Shown here piece by piece: positions 1-8,698 of a DNA stretch of 34,536 bases. This stretch comes from Candidatus Saccharibacteria bacterium UBA3304 (GTDB lineage: Bacteria > Patescibacteriota > Saccharimonadia > Saccharimonadales > Saccharimonadaceae). The notes under the pieces are model-generated. The model searched no databases. It had not been told where the DNA came from and saw nothing but the letters and a program-made list of their open reading frames with translations. Made by a program: the position numbers and the translations under genes. Position 1 is the stretch's first letter; the number at the start of each line of letters is the position of its first letter. The stretch spans positions 1 to 34,536 of the forward strand of contig DESW01000003.1 in NCBI GenBank assembly GCA_002361425.1, read 5' to 3'.

Positions 1-2842
1 CTGCGGATTCTTCAATGAGACCTGCTGATTCAGCAATGCGCTGGTCCTCGATGAAGCGCTGATATTTTTTGTTGTCTTCCCATTCTGCCGTCTCGCTCCC
101 CATATCCTTGCCGTCATTATTTGCGACGCATGCTTTACCGGTGATGTAGCCCATATATTTAAGTTTCTCGGTGTTATTAAAGATGTCGAGCGCATCGCCG
201 ACAATTGGCACTGCGCCGAGAGCGGCGTCGCCGACAGCATTGCCTACCTGGGCCGATTGAACATCACCTGCAATATTCTGGTCCACCTTACCCCATGGGG
301 ATGTGCGCTGGCCGCAATAGATAATGTAGCGCGCTAGCTTACTGTCAGCATCAATCTTCGCATCCTCTTCTTTGTCTGGATTTTCAAAGCCGCCAAGAGC
401 ATTTACCTCATTAACGACCGTTGCTGGATTGTCCTCAAGCGTTGAAGTATCGGTGACGATGTACGGGTTACAGAACGCATCGGCCACTGCGCCAATATCA
501 TACATTTCCGGACAGTTCTTTTCGGTTTGATCCTCAGCAATTTGAGCAACTATTGCCGCTGATGCCGCCGACGAGTGCGGCGTAATTGATCGCACCGCAT
601 TGCCAACCACGGTCGACGCCCCGTTTATCATCCCCGTAAATGTACTCATCTGCGAGGCTATCGGTATCATTTGGCTGGCCAGACTCCCCAGGAATGTATA
701 CTTCGACGTTACATCGAACGGACTTCGCGTTTCGCGTTCATAGCGAGCGTTTTCGGCAACGACGCGATCCTGTTCCTGCAAGTAGGCGATAAATGCGCCC
801 TTACTTGCAACCGAACCGCCAGACTGTTGGTGATTTTGCCCCATATACATATTCGCACCGGAAACCAGCATGTTGCCAAGATCTTCGCCGGCAACTTCCG
901 TCACAACTTTTCTAGTTAGAATACCAGCAACAAACGGAACGAGATGAGCGATTGCAATCGACACCGCTGCGCTGAAGGCTACGCTACCAAGAGCTGAGCC
1001 GGCGGCTTTAATTAATTCCATACCGCCAGAAATCGCGCAGCCAACACCCGTGAAACAAAGGATAATTTTGACAATCGTCATGCCCGCGCTGACCACGGCT
1101 GCGGCCATACGAGCAGCCGTACAGGTTTTGAAAGCAGCGACACCGTTGGAGATATTTGCCGCGATGCTACCAATGCTGCCATAGACAGTATTGAGCATTG
1201 TATTCATATTAAAGCTTTTTACACTCGGATCGGACATATTTACGGAAGTGCCACCATAGATTGCGCTGATACCAGCAGCTTCCATTGCGGAACGCTCGCG
1301 AGTGGTAGTATTCGTTCCGTCAGCGACATAATCATTGCCATCCTTTTTAACACTTGTCGTTTCCGTATATGTATTTTTTGTTTTTCTGGTGAGCGAATTG
1401 CCTAAATCATGCAGTGGGGAGCTTGCGCCATCGCCAATTTGAGCCTTCTGGATGCCCTCAAAGACATTAGAGGCCATACTAATAATTTGTACCGCCTGAT
1501 AGGCAGCAACGATCATAGAAACCGCGCCAATGAAGTCCGACACGCCGCAGACGATATTTACGCCCGTGCTTAAAATACTCGATGCAGTATCAAACTTGCC
1601 AGCTAGAGACTGCAATTTACCCTGCAGCTTTGTTTTACCAGTGTTAGCATCAACCTCAGTTGCATCCGAAGCCTTAAAGCTAGTATCTTCTGGCGTACCA
1701 GATTCGACATCAGATAGCCTCGAGCTATCATTGGTACCATCTCCGTCAGCATCATAATCCTCATAGTCGCCGGTACTGTTTTTTGATTTCGCATCTGCGC
1801 CGTCACTGTCGATGTCGCCCGACATTTTTGCCTTCATGTCTTCCGCAGAGTTTTTGCTGTTGGCGTCAAAATCTCGCCATTTATTTCTATTAATACCTAG
1901 GCGTCCGAGCAGTTTCTTCATACTCGAGTCGAACCAAGCCTTTATCGAGCCGCGCCAAGTGCGCGAACCCTCCGTATAGTTATTTCTAAATTCAATATCA
2001 TTTGCGAAGGCATCGTCGAATGTTATCCTGCCATCCCCGGCGTGTTTCGAGTCTGCAACAATAGTTTGAACTTCGCCGTTTGCACGGACGTGCTTCATCA
2101 CAGTAATACCGCCCTCGTCCTCGAAGGTAATACCATTTCTTGCTAGCTTAGCCTTCTGGCGTTTCGTGACGCGGAACTCATCGGCTTTGAAATAGTGAGC
2201 CTTAATACAGTCCTTAACGCCATCCTTGATTTCGCCGGTCTGGAATTTTAGGAATGATTTGCTACGGGCGTTCTGGGAAACGGAAATAGAATCAAAGGTA
2301 TCTTGGAATTGCGAAATAAGGCTGAACGGCATGGACATCTGACCAAAGAAGCTGCTACCGCCAAAACCGAGACAGAGTGCGAGGATTGTAATGATTGGGC
2401 CAGCTTTCTTGAAGCGGCCTTTAGCGCTACCGACTTTACCGGATTTAAGATCTTTTACGCCCTGAACGGCGTTCTTGAACTTGCCGGCAGTCGAGTCGTC
2501 GTTTGCATCAGATTTAACGTTGTTCTCTTTTTCACCGAGGGAAGCTTTTTTGTCGCCGCCTTTGCCACCAGTGTTAGGCTTCTTGCTGGCATCTTGCTCA
2601 CCTTTTTTGAGCATGCCCCACTTGCTGTTGCCTTCATCATCGGTTTTCTTACCAAATTTATTGGCAAAGAATGAGCCTTTTTCACTCTTTTCATCTTCAG
2701 CAGCTGGACGGCCATTAATAAGAGTTCTGGCGTTGCGAATATAGTTCTGGTCCTCTTCGCTATAGCGGCTCAAATCATCGCCGTAGTCATCGGAACCAGA
2801 ATCGGTATAATCACCGGAATAATCTTCGTCACCCATCGCCAT
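1..2842 (-). CDS. Large multi-pass membrane protein, paralogue of the 927-aa export-locus protein (3' end outside window)
   Basis: The reading frame is open from the ATG at 2842 to the window edge, giving 947 residues without a stop. The first ~150 residues are charged and low-complexity, followed by a hydrophobic segment (LALCLGFGGSSFFG), a long polar region and then several hydrophobic stretches around 1560-900. It is clearly related to the protein at 23220..26003: both carry RSPFDV-SK-TFLGSL, a C-x-x-R-x-SPWG motif followed by a D-x-N-I, and a W-(E/D)-(D/N)-x-x-K-Y-x-R-(F/Y)-(I/V)-ED block in the same order. By comparison with that paralogue about 110 C-terminal residues are missing from the window. 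The 947 codons were read by eye. An alternative in-frame ATG lies at 2836; 2842 is preferred because a TATAAT lies 11 nt upstream. Function is unknown; membership of an export/conjugation-type apparatus is inferred from the paralogue. Confidence 0.85.
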   Translation of the reverse strand, partial: MAMGDEDYSGDYTDSGSDDYGDDLSRYSEEDQNYIRNARTLINGRPAAEDEKSEKGSFFANKFGKKTDDEGNSKWGMLKKGEQDASKKPNTGGKGGDKKASLGEKENNVKSDANDDSTAGKFKNAVQGVKDLKSGKVGSAKGRFKKAGPIITILALCLGFGGSSFFGQMSMPFSLISQFQDTFDSISVSQNARSKSFLKFQTGEIKDGVKDCIKAHYFKADEFRVTKRQKAKLARNGITFEDEGGITVMKHVRANGEVQTIVADSKHAGDGRITFDDAFANDIEFRNNYTEGSRTWRGSIKAWFDSSMKKLLGRLGINRNKWRDFDANSKNSAEDMKAKMSGDIDSDGADAKSKNSTGDYEDYDADGDGTNDSSRLSDVESGTPEDTSFKASDATEVDANTGKTKLQGKLQSLAGKFDTASSILSTGVNIVCGVSDFIGAVSMIVAAYQAVQIISMASNVFEGIQKAQIGDGASSPLHDLGNSLTRKTKNTYTETTSVKKDGNDYVADGTNTTTRERSAMEAAGISAIYGGTSVNMSDPSVKSFNMNTMLNTVYGSIGSIAANISNGVAAFKTCTAARMAAAVVSAGMTIVKIILCFTGVGCAISGGMELIKAAGSALGSVAFSAAVSIAIAHLVPFVAGILTRKVVTEVAGEDLGNMLVSGANMYMGQNHQQSGGSVASKGAFIAYLQEQDRVVAENARYERETRSPFDVTSKYTFLGSLASQMIPIASQMSTFTGMINGASTVVGNAVRSITPHSSAASAAIVAQIAEDQTEKNCPEMYDIGAVADAFCNPYIVTDTSTLEDNPATVVNEVNALGGFENPDKEEDAKIDADSKLARYIIYCGQRTSPWGKVDQNIAGDVQSAQVGNAVGDAALGAVPIVGDALDIFNNTEKLKYMGYITGKACVANNDGKDMGSETAEWEDNKKYQRFIEDQRIAESAGLIEESA

Positions 2843-2930
2843 AACTAGCTTCTATTATACTACATTATGCTTATGAATATTGCATTTTCGCTTAAGATAT
2901 GTGTATAATATTCATAGGAGTAAAAAGCCT
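2843..2930. promoter_or_regulatory. Divergent promoter region
   Basis: On the minus strand a TATAAT (2854-2859) ends 11 nt before the ATG of the large membrane protein, leaving a leader of only a few nucleotides and no Shine-Dalgarno. On the plus strand TTGCAT (2880-2885), an 18-nt spacer and TATAAT (2904-2909) precede the 2931 gene, which does have a Shine-Dalgarno (AGGAG, 2916-2920). The two promoters are back to back. Confidence 0.6.
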
Positions 2931-3524
2931 ATGGCAAAAAAACAAAAAAGAAACAAAACTGCGTCTAAAAATATTATTCTGTTTATCTTCGCGGTACTTT
3001 TGGTAGCCGCTATTTCTTTTGGAATTATTGTATTAATTAAGCAAATGCAGGCAGACAAGAGCGAGAAAAATGACACTCGCGACAAAAATACTGCCAGTAA
3101 CGAATTGAAAGAGGAAGATTTGACTAACGAAGACAAGGTCACAGAAGCTAGTAACAACGCTAAGGATCGCATGGAAGCCGACGAGCAAGCAAAAGCCGAT
3201 ACGACCGTCGATCAAGACGAAACCGGCAAGAAAATTGCAAAACCAGAAATCTCTTTCCTTCAGCTCGAAGGCGACAAAGTCGTAGTCGGTGGCGCTATTT
3301 ATAATCTCAACGAAACCGGCGGCGAATGTCTCTATAGTTTTACCAAGAGCGGCGCTAACTTAGAGTTCAAAGCAGACGTTCTGCCAAATCCAAGTTATAT
3401 CTCCTGCTCTACAATGCAAATCGACAAAACCAAATTCACGACTGGTGTATGGTCAGTAAAAATCAAATATAAATCTAATACAGCGGAGGGCGAAAGTGAA
3501 GCAAAAAGCATTACGATTCAGTAG
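2931..3524 (+). CDS. Small membrane-anchored protein of unknown function
   Basis: A 197-residue protein. The start at 2931 (MAKKQKR) is chosen over an in-frame ATG at 2880 because AGGAG lies 10 nt upstream and the TATAAT at 2904 would fall inside the longer version. It has a short basic N-terminus, one membrane segment at about residues 15-37, a highly charged K/E/D/N linker (about 40-105) and a C-terminal domain with alternating hydrophobic residues that looks like a small beta-fold and contains two cysteines (GECLY and YISCS). The topology predicts a short cytoplasmic tail and an external C-terminal domain. The 3' end overlaps the next gene by 29 nt, so the two are probably co-translated and may work together at the cell surface. 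I do not recognise the family. Confidence 0.75.
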   Translation: MAKKQKRNKTASKNIILFIFAVLLVAAISFGIIVLIKQMQADKSEKNDTRDKNTASNELKEEDLTNEDKVTEASNNAKDRMEADEQAKADTTVDQDETGKKIAKPEISFLQLEGDKVVVGGAIYNLNETGGECLYSFTKSGANLEFKADVLPNPSYISCSTMQIDKTKFTTGVWSVKIKYKSNTAEGESEAKSITIQ

Positions 3525-5790
3525 CATCGCAGCCGGAATTGCTTTCTTGGCAGTCTTTTTTGGCGCCGCTATTAATAACACTCCGGACACAAATGCAATT
3601 TCGACGGCAGATTTCAAAGCCGGCAATATTATCGACGATGCGGTATTCTACAACAAAAATACGATGACCGTCGCCGATATTCAGGCACATCTAAATCGCT
3701 ATATGCCTGCTTGCGATACGTGGGGTACCGGTCCAGTTGGTTCCGGTCGTTATATTAACGGCAAGGCAATTCCAGCCAGCACTACACGCGCCGATTATGC
3801 CCGCCAAATGCGCGCTGCCGGCAAGACGCGCTATCATGAGCCACCATATATCTGCGTACAGAATTATTATGAAAATCCAACCACTCATGAAACTTTGTAT
3901 GACACCAAAAATGTCATTAAAGAAGGCATGATCTCTGCAGCGCAAATTATTTACGATGCAGCACAAAAGTATAATGTTAACCCACAGGTTTTGCTCGTAC
4001 TCTTAAAGAAAGAGAGTTATGTCTGGGGTGATAACTGGCCGCTAAGAGACGAGTATAACACCGTGATGGGCTATGCTTGTCCAGATAATGCGCCATGCGA
4101 TACTAAGTACTTCGGTTTTTATAACCAGGTAGAGACGTCTGCATGGCAGCTCAATTATTACAAAGAGCATATTTATAGTTACAACTATCGCCCGTACGCG
4201 ACCAACTATATTTTCTACTCGCCAGACGCTTCGTGCGGCCGCAAAGAAGTTTATCTCGAAAACTTAGCTACTACTTCCCTCTACATCTATACGCCATATA
4301 CACCAAACGATGCAGCACTTCGCAATTATCCTGGCACTGCAACTTGTGGATCCTATGGCAACCGCAACTTCTTCATGTACTTTGCTGAATGGTTTGGCGA
4401 TACGCACGGCTTCAACGCCGAGAAGAAAACTATACCAAGTATCAGCTATACCATTTCTGACGCAGAAGCAAAGAAGACGCTTGCAATTGCAGACAATAGT
4501 AAGGCTGCTGGCGCTAAGTTAATTGCAGTAGACAATAACGGATCGACCTTTGAGCTTAAAACGAATTCCGATAAAAGCTATACGATTGTTAATAGTGCAT
4601 CCAATATGGTGCTTGATGTTCCTGGCGGAAGCGCAATAGTCGGTGCGGAAATACAACAATGGACAAGCAATAGCACGCCTGCGCAAAGATGGTATATCTA
4701 TTCTGATTCGAATGGCGGTTACTATATCGCTAGCTCGCTGTCCCCTTCTTACGTCCTATCTACTAACGAAGAAGGTAAGATCGTACTAGATATCTATGGC
4801 AGCCAAAATAGTAAACCATTGAGCCTAAAGCCTGTAATTAATGAAAAAGTAAAAGATGGTACATATGTGCTCGAGAGTGCACTAAAAGAAAACCTCGTGC
4901 TCGATTTAGGTGGCAACAGTAGCGCAGAAGGCGCAAACATTAATATGTACGCCGCTAATGACACGGTCGCGCAGGATTACGTAATTAGCTACGACGAAAA
5001 AACTGGCTATTACGTAATTAAGAGCAATCACAATAAGGCCCTAACCGCCAACGGAACGACAATTAAAGCCGGTTCGAATATTCAGGCAAATACCGACAAA
5101 GCAGAATGTACGCAGCGCTTCTTGATTGTTAAGGATGAGAAAGATAATTACACTTTCTATTCCTCTTGCGATTTGTCTTTCGCGATAGATGTTGCCGGCG
5201 GTGTAGCTAACAATGGAACCAATGTTCAGATTTGGACATCAAATAATACCCCATCGCAGCAATGGCATCTTAAAGAAAAGAAAGCCGTGATTGAAGAGAC
5301 TCCTGTAAACGAAGAGCCTGCACTAGAGCCTGAGGAACAGAAAAAGCAGCCACTCGAAGATGGTCATTATGTCATCCATTCTGCGCTTCGTTCGGATTAT
5401 GTCGTAGATATTGCCGGCGGCAGCACTGCTAATGGCGCGAATATTCAGATGTGGGCAAAAAATAATACAGTAGCTCAGATATTTAATCTTAAATACAACG
5501 CGGAAATCGATGCTTACTTAATAGTAAATCCGCATTCAAATCACGCAGTCGATCTGCTCGGTGCATCAACAAAATCCGGCACAAATATTCACGCTCATAG
5601 CGTCAACTATACCTGCGCACAGTATTGGAAGATTAAAAAGAAAGATAATGGCTACTTCGCAATATTCAGTTTCTGTAGCGATGATTACGTGCTAGACGTT
5701 GCCGGCGGTGGCACATCGAGCGGTACAAATTTATGGTTGTACGCAACGAATAACACTAAAGCTCAGGAATGGAGTTTTGAAAAGAAATAG
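3496..5790 (+). CDS. Secreted lytic-transglycosylase-like protein with ricin-type lectin repeats
   Basis: A 764-residue protein starting at GTG 3496, with GGAGGG at 3485-3490 just upstream. Residues 1-35 form a signal peptide. Residues ~60-310 resemble muramidase/lytic transglycosylase domains: a helix with VNPQVLLVLLKKESYVWG places E173 as a candidate catalytic acid, followed by NTVMGYACPDN and a tyrosine-rich region with paired cysteines. Residues ~320-764 hold six ricin-B-like repeats of the form G-G-x(3-4)-G-x-N-(I/V)-Q-x-W-x(3)-N-x-T-x-A-Q-x-W (for example GTNVQIWTSNNTPSQQW). They fall in two blocks separated by a proline/glutamate linker near 600-620. Ricin-type domains bind sugars in known families, so the enzyme is probably tethered to a glycan surface, either its own or a host's. 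Catalytic assignment is inference from fold-like features. A terminator directly follows the stop. Confidence 0.8.
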   Translation: MKQKALRFSSIAAGIAFLAVFFGAAINNTPDTNAISTADFKAGNIIDDAVFYNKNTMTVADIQAHLNRYMPACDTWGTGPVGSGRYINGKAIPASTTRADYARQMRAAGKTRYHEPPYICVQNYYENPTTHETLYDTKNVIKEGMISAAQIIYDAAQKYNVNPQVLLVLLKKESYVWGDNWPLRDEYNTVMGYACPDNAPCDTKYFGFYNQVETSAWQLNYYKEHIYSYNYRPYATNYIFYSPDASCGRKEVYLENLATTSLYIYTPYTPNDAALRNYPGTATCGSYGNRNFFMYFAEWFGDTHGFNAEKKTIPSISYTISDAEAKKTLAIADNSKAAGAKLIAVDNNGSTFELKTNSDKSYTIVNSASNMVLDVPGGSAIVGAEIQQWTSNSTPAQRWYIYSDSNGGYYIASSLSPSYVLSTNEEGKIVLDIYGSQNSKPLSLKPVINEKVKDGTYVLESALKENLVLDLGGNSSAEGANINMYAANDTVAQDYVISYDEKTGYYVIKSNHNKALTANGTTIKAGSNIQANTDKAECTQRFLIVKDEKDNYTFYSSCDLSFAIDVAGGVANNGTNVQIWTSNNTPSQQWHLKEKKAVIEETPVNEEPALEPEEQKKQPLEDGHYVIHSALRSDYVVDIAGGSTANGANIQMWAKNNTVAQIFNLKYNAEIDAYLIVNPHSNHAVDLLGASTKSGTNIHAHSVNYTCAQYWKIKKKDNGYFAIFSFCSDDYVLDVAGGGTSSGTNLWLYATNNTKAQEWSFEKK

Positions 5791-5819
5791 AGATAGCGCC
5801 GAGAGGCGCTTCTCTTTTT
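5789..5819 (+). terminator. Rho-independent terminator after the lectin-repeat gene
   Basis: AGCGCC (5795-5800), loop GAGA and GGCGCT (5805-5810) form a strong stem extended by AGAG/CTCT with one bulged T, followed by TTTTT. It overlaps the stop codon of the preceding gene. Confidence 0.8.
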
Positions 5820-5838
5820 GTATGATAAAATATATCTT

Positions 5839-6939
5839 ATGCAATTAAATGAAGTAGCGAGCGTTTTTCTATATTTGACCGTCTTTTTGGCATCAGCTGC
5901 TTTTGCGTATCTCGGACAGAAAAAGGACCGCAAAGTATTTGTTGTTTTAGCCATTCTTCTACCTGCCTTACTAGCCGGATTCCGTTATGATGCCGGTACC
6001 GATTCTCTAACCTACCGTAACTTATATTCACAAATCGGCGAAGAATCATCCGAGATGACCGCATGGCGCGTAGGCGAAGGCGGACTTGAGCCATTCGTAG
6101 TTTACGCATCCGCACTGGGCAATTTCTTGCAATTACCACCAAGTGCACTCTTTATTGTTTTCGCTCTGATTACCGCCGGATTTCTATATCTAACCACGCG
6201 CACGTTTAGTCGTAATCGCGCTTGGTTGTTCTATGGCATGTTGCTATTGATTGTCTTCCCGGAAAGCCTTAATATGATGCGCCAGTTGGCTGCAAACAGC
6301 GTTCAAGCATACGTGCTCGCAAACATCTTTAAGTCTCAGCGCTATAATGTGCGCGCAAGAATAGTTCCGATTGTATTGCTGCTCGCATTTTCAGTTACGT
6401 TGCACTACTCTGCCTTGCTATTACTGCCAGTATTCTTGCTACCAATTATCATAAAGTGCGTACGCGGAAGAACTTTGACGCTACTACTTTGTTTGTTTAT
6501 TTGCGCCTGCGTATTGGCCTTCCCTATGTTACTCAACTTCGTAATCGGTCTCGGCATTTTAACAACGCGTCATTACGAAACTTTCATGGAAATGCCCGGC
6601 TCGATTGTTAATATTAAGTTCTTTGCGGCAGCAATTTTGGCGGCAATTATGCTCGCAAATTACAATCGTAGAGAGCTTAAGTTTGATAAGCAATACAGTA
6701 TGTTATTATTGCTTGGCACAGCATATTCAGCAGTCGGTTTCTACTCCGGTTACCTCGGCCGCTTGGCAATGTTCTTCTGGATTTTCATTGTGCTAGTGGG
6801 CGGCGAAATGCTTTGCCAGCTATTCAAAAAAGATCGCCACCGCTTTGCGATTTGCAGCGCGGTAGCGATTCTATATTTCTTGATTTACTTCTGCGTATTA
6901 GGCTTTAACGCAATTTTGCCTTACAGCTTTGCTTTATAA
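5839..6939 (+). CDS. EpsG-like polysaccharide polymerase
   Basis: A 366-residue polytopic membrane protein with about ten hydrophobic helices. It carries the EpsG-family signature early in the protein, GFRYDAGTDSLTYRNLY, which corresponds to the (G/A)-x-R-(Y/D)-x-x-GTD-x-x-x-Y pattern of this family. EpsG/Wzy-type proteins polymerise exopolysaccharide or capsule repeat units at the outer face of the membrane. The ATG at 5839 is chosen; a TTG at 5818 would extend into the terminator. A TATGAT (5821-5826) lies 12 nt before the ATG and no Shine-Dalgarno is visible, so a near-leaderless message is possible. The gene ends exactly where the convergent Wzz-like gene ends (stops at 6939 and 6940), with no base between them. 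A polysaccharide role is supported by the neighbouring wzz-like gene and galE. Confidence 0.8.
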   Translation: MQLNEVASVFLYLTVFLASAAFAYLGQKKDRKVFVVLAILLPALLAGFRYDAGTDSLTYRNLYSQIGEESSEMTAWRVGEGGLEPFVVYASALGNFLQLPPSALFIVFALITAGFLYLTTRTFSRNRAWLFYGMLLLIVFPESLNMMRQLAANSVQAYVLANIFKSQRYNVRARIVPIVLLLAFSVTLHYSALLLLPVFLLPIIIKCVRGRTLTLLLCLFICACVLAFPMLLNFVIGLGILTTRHYETFMEMPGSIVNIKFFAAAILAAIMLANYNRRELKFDKQYSMLLLLGTAYSAVGFYSGYLGRLAMFFWIFIVLVGGEMLCQLFKKDRHRFAICSAVAILYFLIYFCVLGFNAILPYSFAL

Positions 6940-7488
6940 TTATTTCTCGGCAATATAGTCGAATTTTACGAATACTGCAACGAGGGCGAGAACAAATGCG
7001 CCAGCTACAATAATCGCGGTTGAGATAATGCGGTTCTTCGTTACGATAGTTGGAGTAGCTTCAGAAGCGCGCTCGAGTACGGTGATTTGATAGTTATCAG
7101 CGTCGTCATAAGCTGCACTGATAACATTGCTGGTTTTATCCATGACAGTATTTGCAGTGTCGATTGCTTTTTGGGAATCGTTGGAAGTTGCAACGATTTC
7201 AAAAACGCCAAATGGCTTCTCTGCAACAACATATTCTTCGAGGTCAGCCTCAATCAATTCACTACTCATGAGCAACTCAGCAATCTGAGCATATGGCGAA
7301 GAAACTGGGCCATTATTAACGGCTGGATTATAAACAGAAACTTTTGCAGAAGCAGTATACTGGGTTGGCTTCGAGAATGAATAGTATGCACCGCCGACAG
7401 CGCCAAGGATTACGACTACGATGACAAAAATCCAGCATTTTTTGATTTCTTTGAGATAGTTCTTAAAAGTAAACTGAGGTTTGGACAT
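6940..7488 (-). CDS. Wzz-like polysaccharide chain-length / co-polymerase protein
   Basis: A 182-residue protein with the Wzz architecture: a short cytoplasmic start, a membrane helix at about 19-40, an external domain, and a second helix at about 152-173. After helix 1 come PTQYTASAKVSVYNP and, near the end of the external part, a coiled stretch leading to ERASEATPTIVTKN, which matches the proline-containing segment before TM2 in this family. It lacks the tyrosine-kinase domain that is fused or partnered to many Gram-positive homologues (CapB/EpsB type), and none is seen nearby. Such proteins set the modal length of surface polysaccharide. The start overlaps the galE stop as TAATG (1-nt overlap), so it should be translationally coupled to galE. 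Confidence 0.85.
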   Translation of the reverse strand: MSKPQFTFKNYLKEIKKCWIFVIVVVILGAVGGAYYSFSKPTQYTASAKVSVYNPAVNNGPVSSPYAQIAELLMSSELIEADLEEYVVAEKPFGVFEIVATSNDSQKAIDTANTVMDKTSNVISAAYDDADNYQITVLERASEATPTIVTKNRIISTAIIVAGAFVLALVAVFVKFDYIAEK

Positions 7489-8498
7489 TAATTGGATTCC
7501 TTTGATTTATTTAGATAGTTAATAGTATCGCGCATTGCATCGGCGATAGTCAACTCAGTTTGCCAGTTGAGCTCTGCTTTTGCCTTGCTTGGATCGGCAT
7601 AGATTTCAGCAAGATCACCTGCGCGGCGAGGACCGAATTCATGCGGGAGCTCGCGACCACTTGCCTGTTCGAAAGCGGCAATCATTTCTTTAACGCTGGT
7701 TGCTTTGCCAGTACCAAGGTTATAAATACTAACACCTGGTTTCATATGCTCAAGCGCAGCAACGTGGCCCTTCGCGAGATCGACAACATGAATGTAGTCG
7801 CGACGGCAAGTACCATCCTCAGTTGGATAATCAGTGCCGTAAACTTGAAGCTTCTCAATGCGGCCATCAGCGACGCGCATAATGATTGGCATTAAATTGT
7901 TTGGAATACCGTTTGGATCCTCGCCAATAAGGCCGGATTCGTGAGCTCCGATTGGGTTGAAGTAACGAAGAAGTGTAGCGTTAAAATCTGGGTTTGCAAT
8001 AACGTAATCTTTAATGATCTCTTCGATGAAGAATTTGGTGCGGCCATATGGGTTAGTAATAGCGCCACCAGTCTTCATGGTTTCGACACAAGCTGGCGTA
8101 TCCTGCTCACCATAAACAGTTGCAGATGAAGAGAAGATAAGTTCTTTAACGCCATATTTACCCATTACATCAAGAAGATTTAGGGTGCTATCGAGGTTGT
8201 TATGATAGTAAAGAATTGGTTTTTCGACAGATTCGCCAACAGCCTTGAGGCCAGCAAAATGAATTACGGCGTCATAGTTGCCCTGCTGGAAAATCTCATC
8301 CAATTTTTCAGCATCAAGAAGGTCGGCTTCAAAGAATTTTGGACGCTTGCCGGTGATTTTCTCGATCTGATCAAGAACAGTGATTTTACTATTAAAAAGG
8401 TTGTCGATAATTTCGACTTCGTATCCCCTATTAATTAATTCGACGACAGTATGAGAGCCAATGTAGCCCGTGCCGCCAGTTGCTAAAATCTTCTTCAT
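7488..8498 (-). CDS. galE: UDP-glucose 4-epimerase
   Basis: A 336-residue short-chain dehydrogenase-type enzyme that interconverts UDP-glucose and UDP-galactose using bound NAD. The NAD-binding GGTGYIG motif is at residues 8-14, the SSSATVYG strand carries the catalytic serine (S124/S125), and Y151-x-x-x-K155 (YGRTK) is the catalytic pair. RYFNPIGAH and GTCRRDYIHVVDLA are typical GalE motifs, and the length is normal (about 330-340). It supplies sugar nucleotides to the polysaccharide genes beside it and heads a two-gene operon with the Wzz-like gene. A TATAAT ends only 7 nt upstream of the ATG and there is no Shine-Dalgarno, so a leaderless message is predicted. Confidence 0.95.
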   Translation of the reverse strand: MKKILATGGTGYIGSHTVVELINRGYEVEIIDNLFNSKITVLDQIEKITGKRPKFFEADLLDAEKLDEIFQQGNYDAVIHFAGLKAVGESVEKPILYYHNNLDSTLNLLDVMGKYGVKELIFSSSATVYGEQDTPACVETMKTGGAITNPYGRTKFFIEEIIKDYVIANPDFNATLLRYFNPIGAHESGLIGEDPNGIPNNLMPIIMRVADGRIEKLQVYGTDYPTEDGTCRRDYIHVVDLAKGHVAALEHMKPGVSIYNLGTGKATSVKEMIAAFEQASGRELPHEFGPRRAGDLAEIYADPSKAKAELNWQTELTIADAMRDTINYLNKSKESN

Positions 8499-8505
8499 AC
8501 CAATA

Positions 8506-8511
8506 ATTATA
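8506..8511 (-). promoter_or_regulatory. galE -10 element, predicted leaderless start
   Basis: TATAAT on the minus strand, separated from the galE ATG by 7 nt. With normal -10 to start-site spacing, transcription would begin at or within a base or two of the A of the ATG. Confidence 0.6.
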
Positions 8512-8522
8512 CCTTATAATCT

Positions 8523-8551
8523 TTGCATAAAGCAGATTAATGTAGTATAAT
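8523..8551 (+). promoter_or_regulatory. Promoter of tRNA-Pro
   Basis: TTGCAT (8523-8528), a 17-nt spacer and TATAAT (8546-8551), ending 10 nt before the mature tRNA 5' end. It is divergent from and close to the galE promoter. Confidence 0.75.
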
Positions 8552-8561
8552 AGCGAAAGGC

Positions 8562-8637
8562 CGGGGTTTGGCGCAGTTGGTAGCGCGCGCGCTTTGGGAG
8601 CGTGAGGTCAGCAGTTCGAGTCTGCTAACCCCGACCA
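8562..8637 (+). tRNA. tRNA-Pro(UGG)
   Basis: A complete cloverleaf. The acceptor stem CGGGGTT pairs with AACCCCG; the D stem is GCGC/GCGC around AGTTGGTA. The anticodon stem (8588-8592 with 8600-8604, one G-U pair) holds the loop TTTGGGA, giving anticodon UGG (8595-8597). The T arm is AGCAG-TTCGAGT-CTGCT. The discriminator is A and the CCA end is encoded (8635-8637). The first base is C rather than the usual G, as in many proline tRNAs. Confidence 0.95.
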
Positions 8638-8657
8638 TTTTTAGTGTCTATTAAATT

Positions 8658-8690
8658 AAAAAACGACCTCTTATTCAGGGGTCGTTTTTT
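8658..8690. terminator. Bidirectional terminator between tRNA-Pro and the DHH-like gene
   Basis: AAAAAACGACC (8658-8668) pairs with GGTCGTTTTTT (8680-8690) around a loop of about 11 nt. The T-run on one side and A-run on the other let it end the tRNA transcript on the plus strand and the convergent gene on the minus strand. Confidence 0.8.
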
Positions 8691-8698
8691 CTTGTCTT

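Noticed and set aside
5818..5838. TTG start for the EpsG-like gene
   Set aside because: It would begin inside the upstream terminator's T-run and across the -10 element; the ATG at 5839 begins the hydrophobic start properly.
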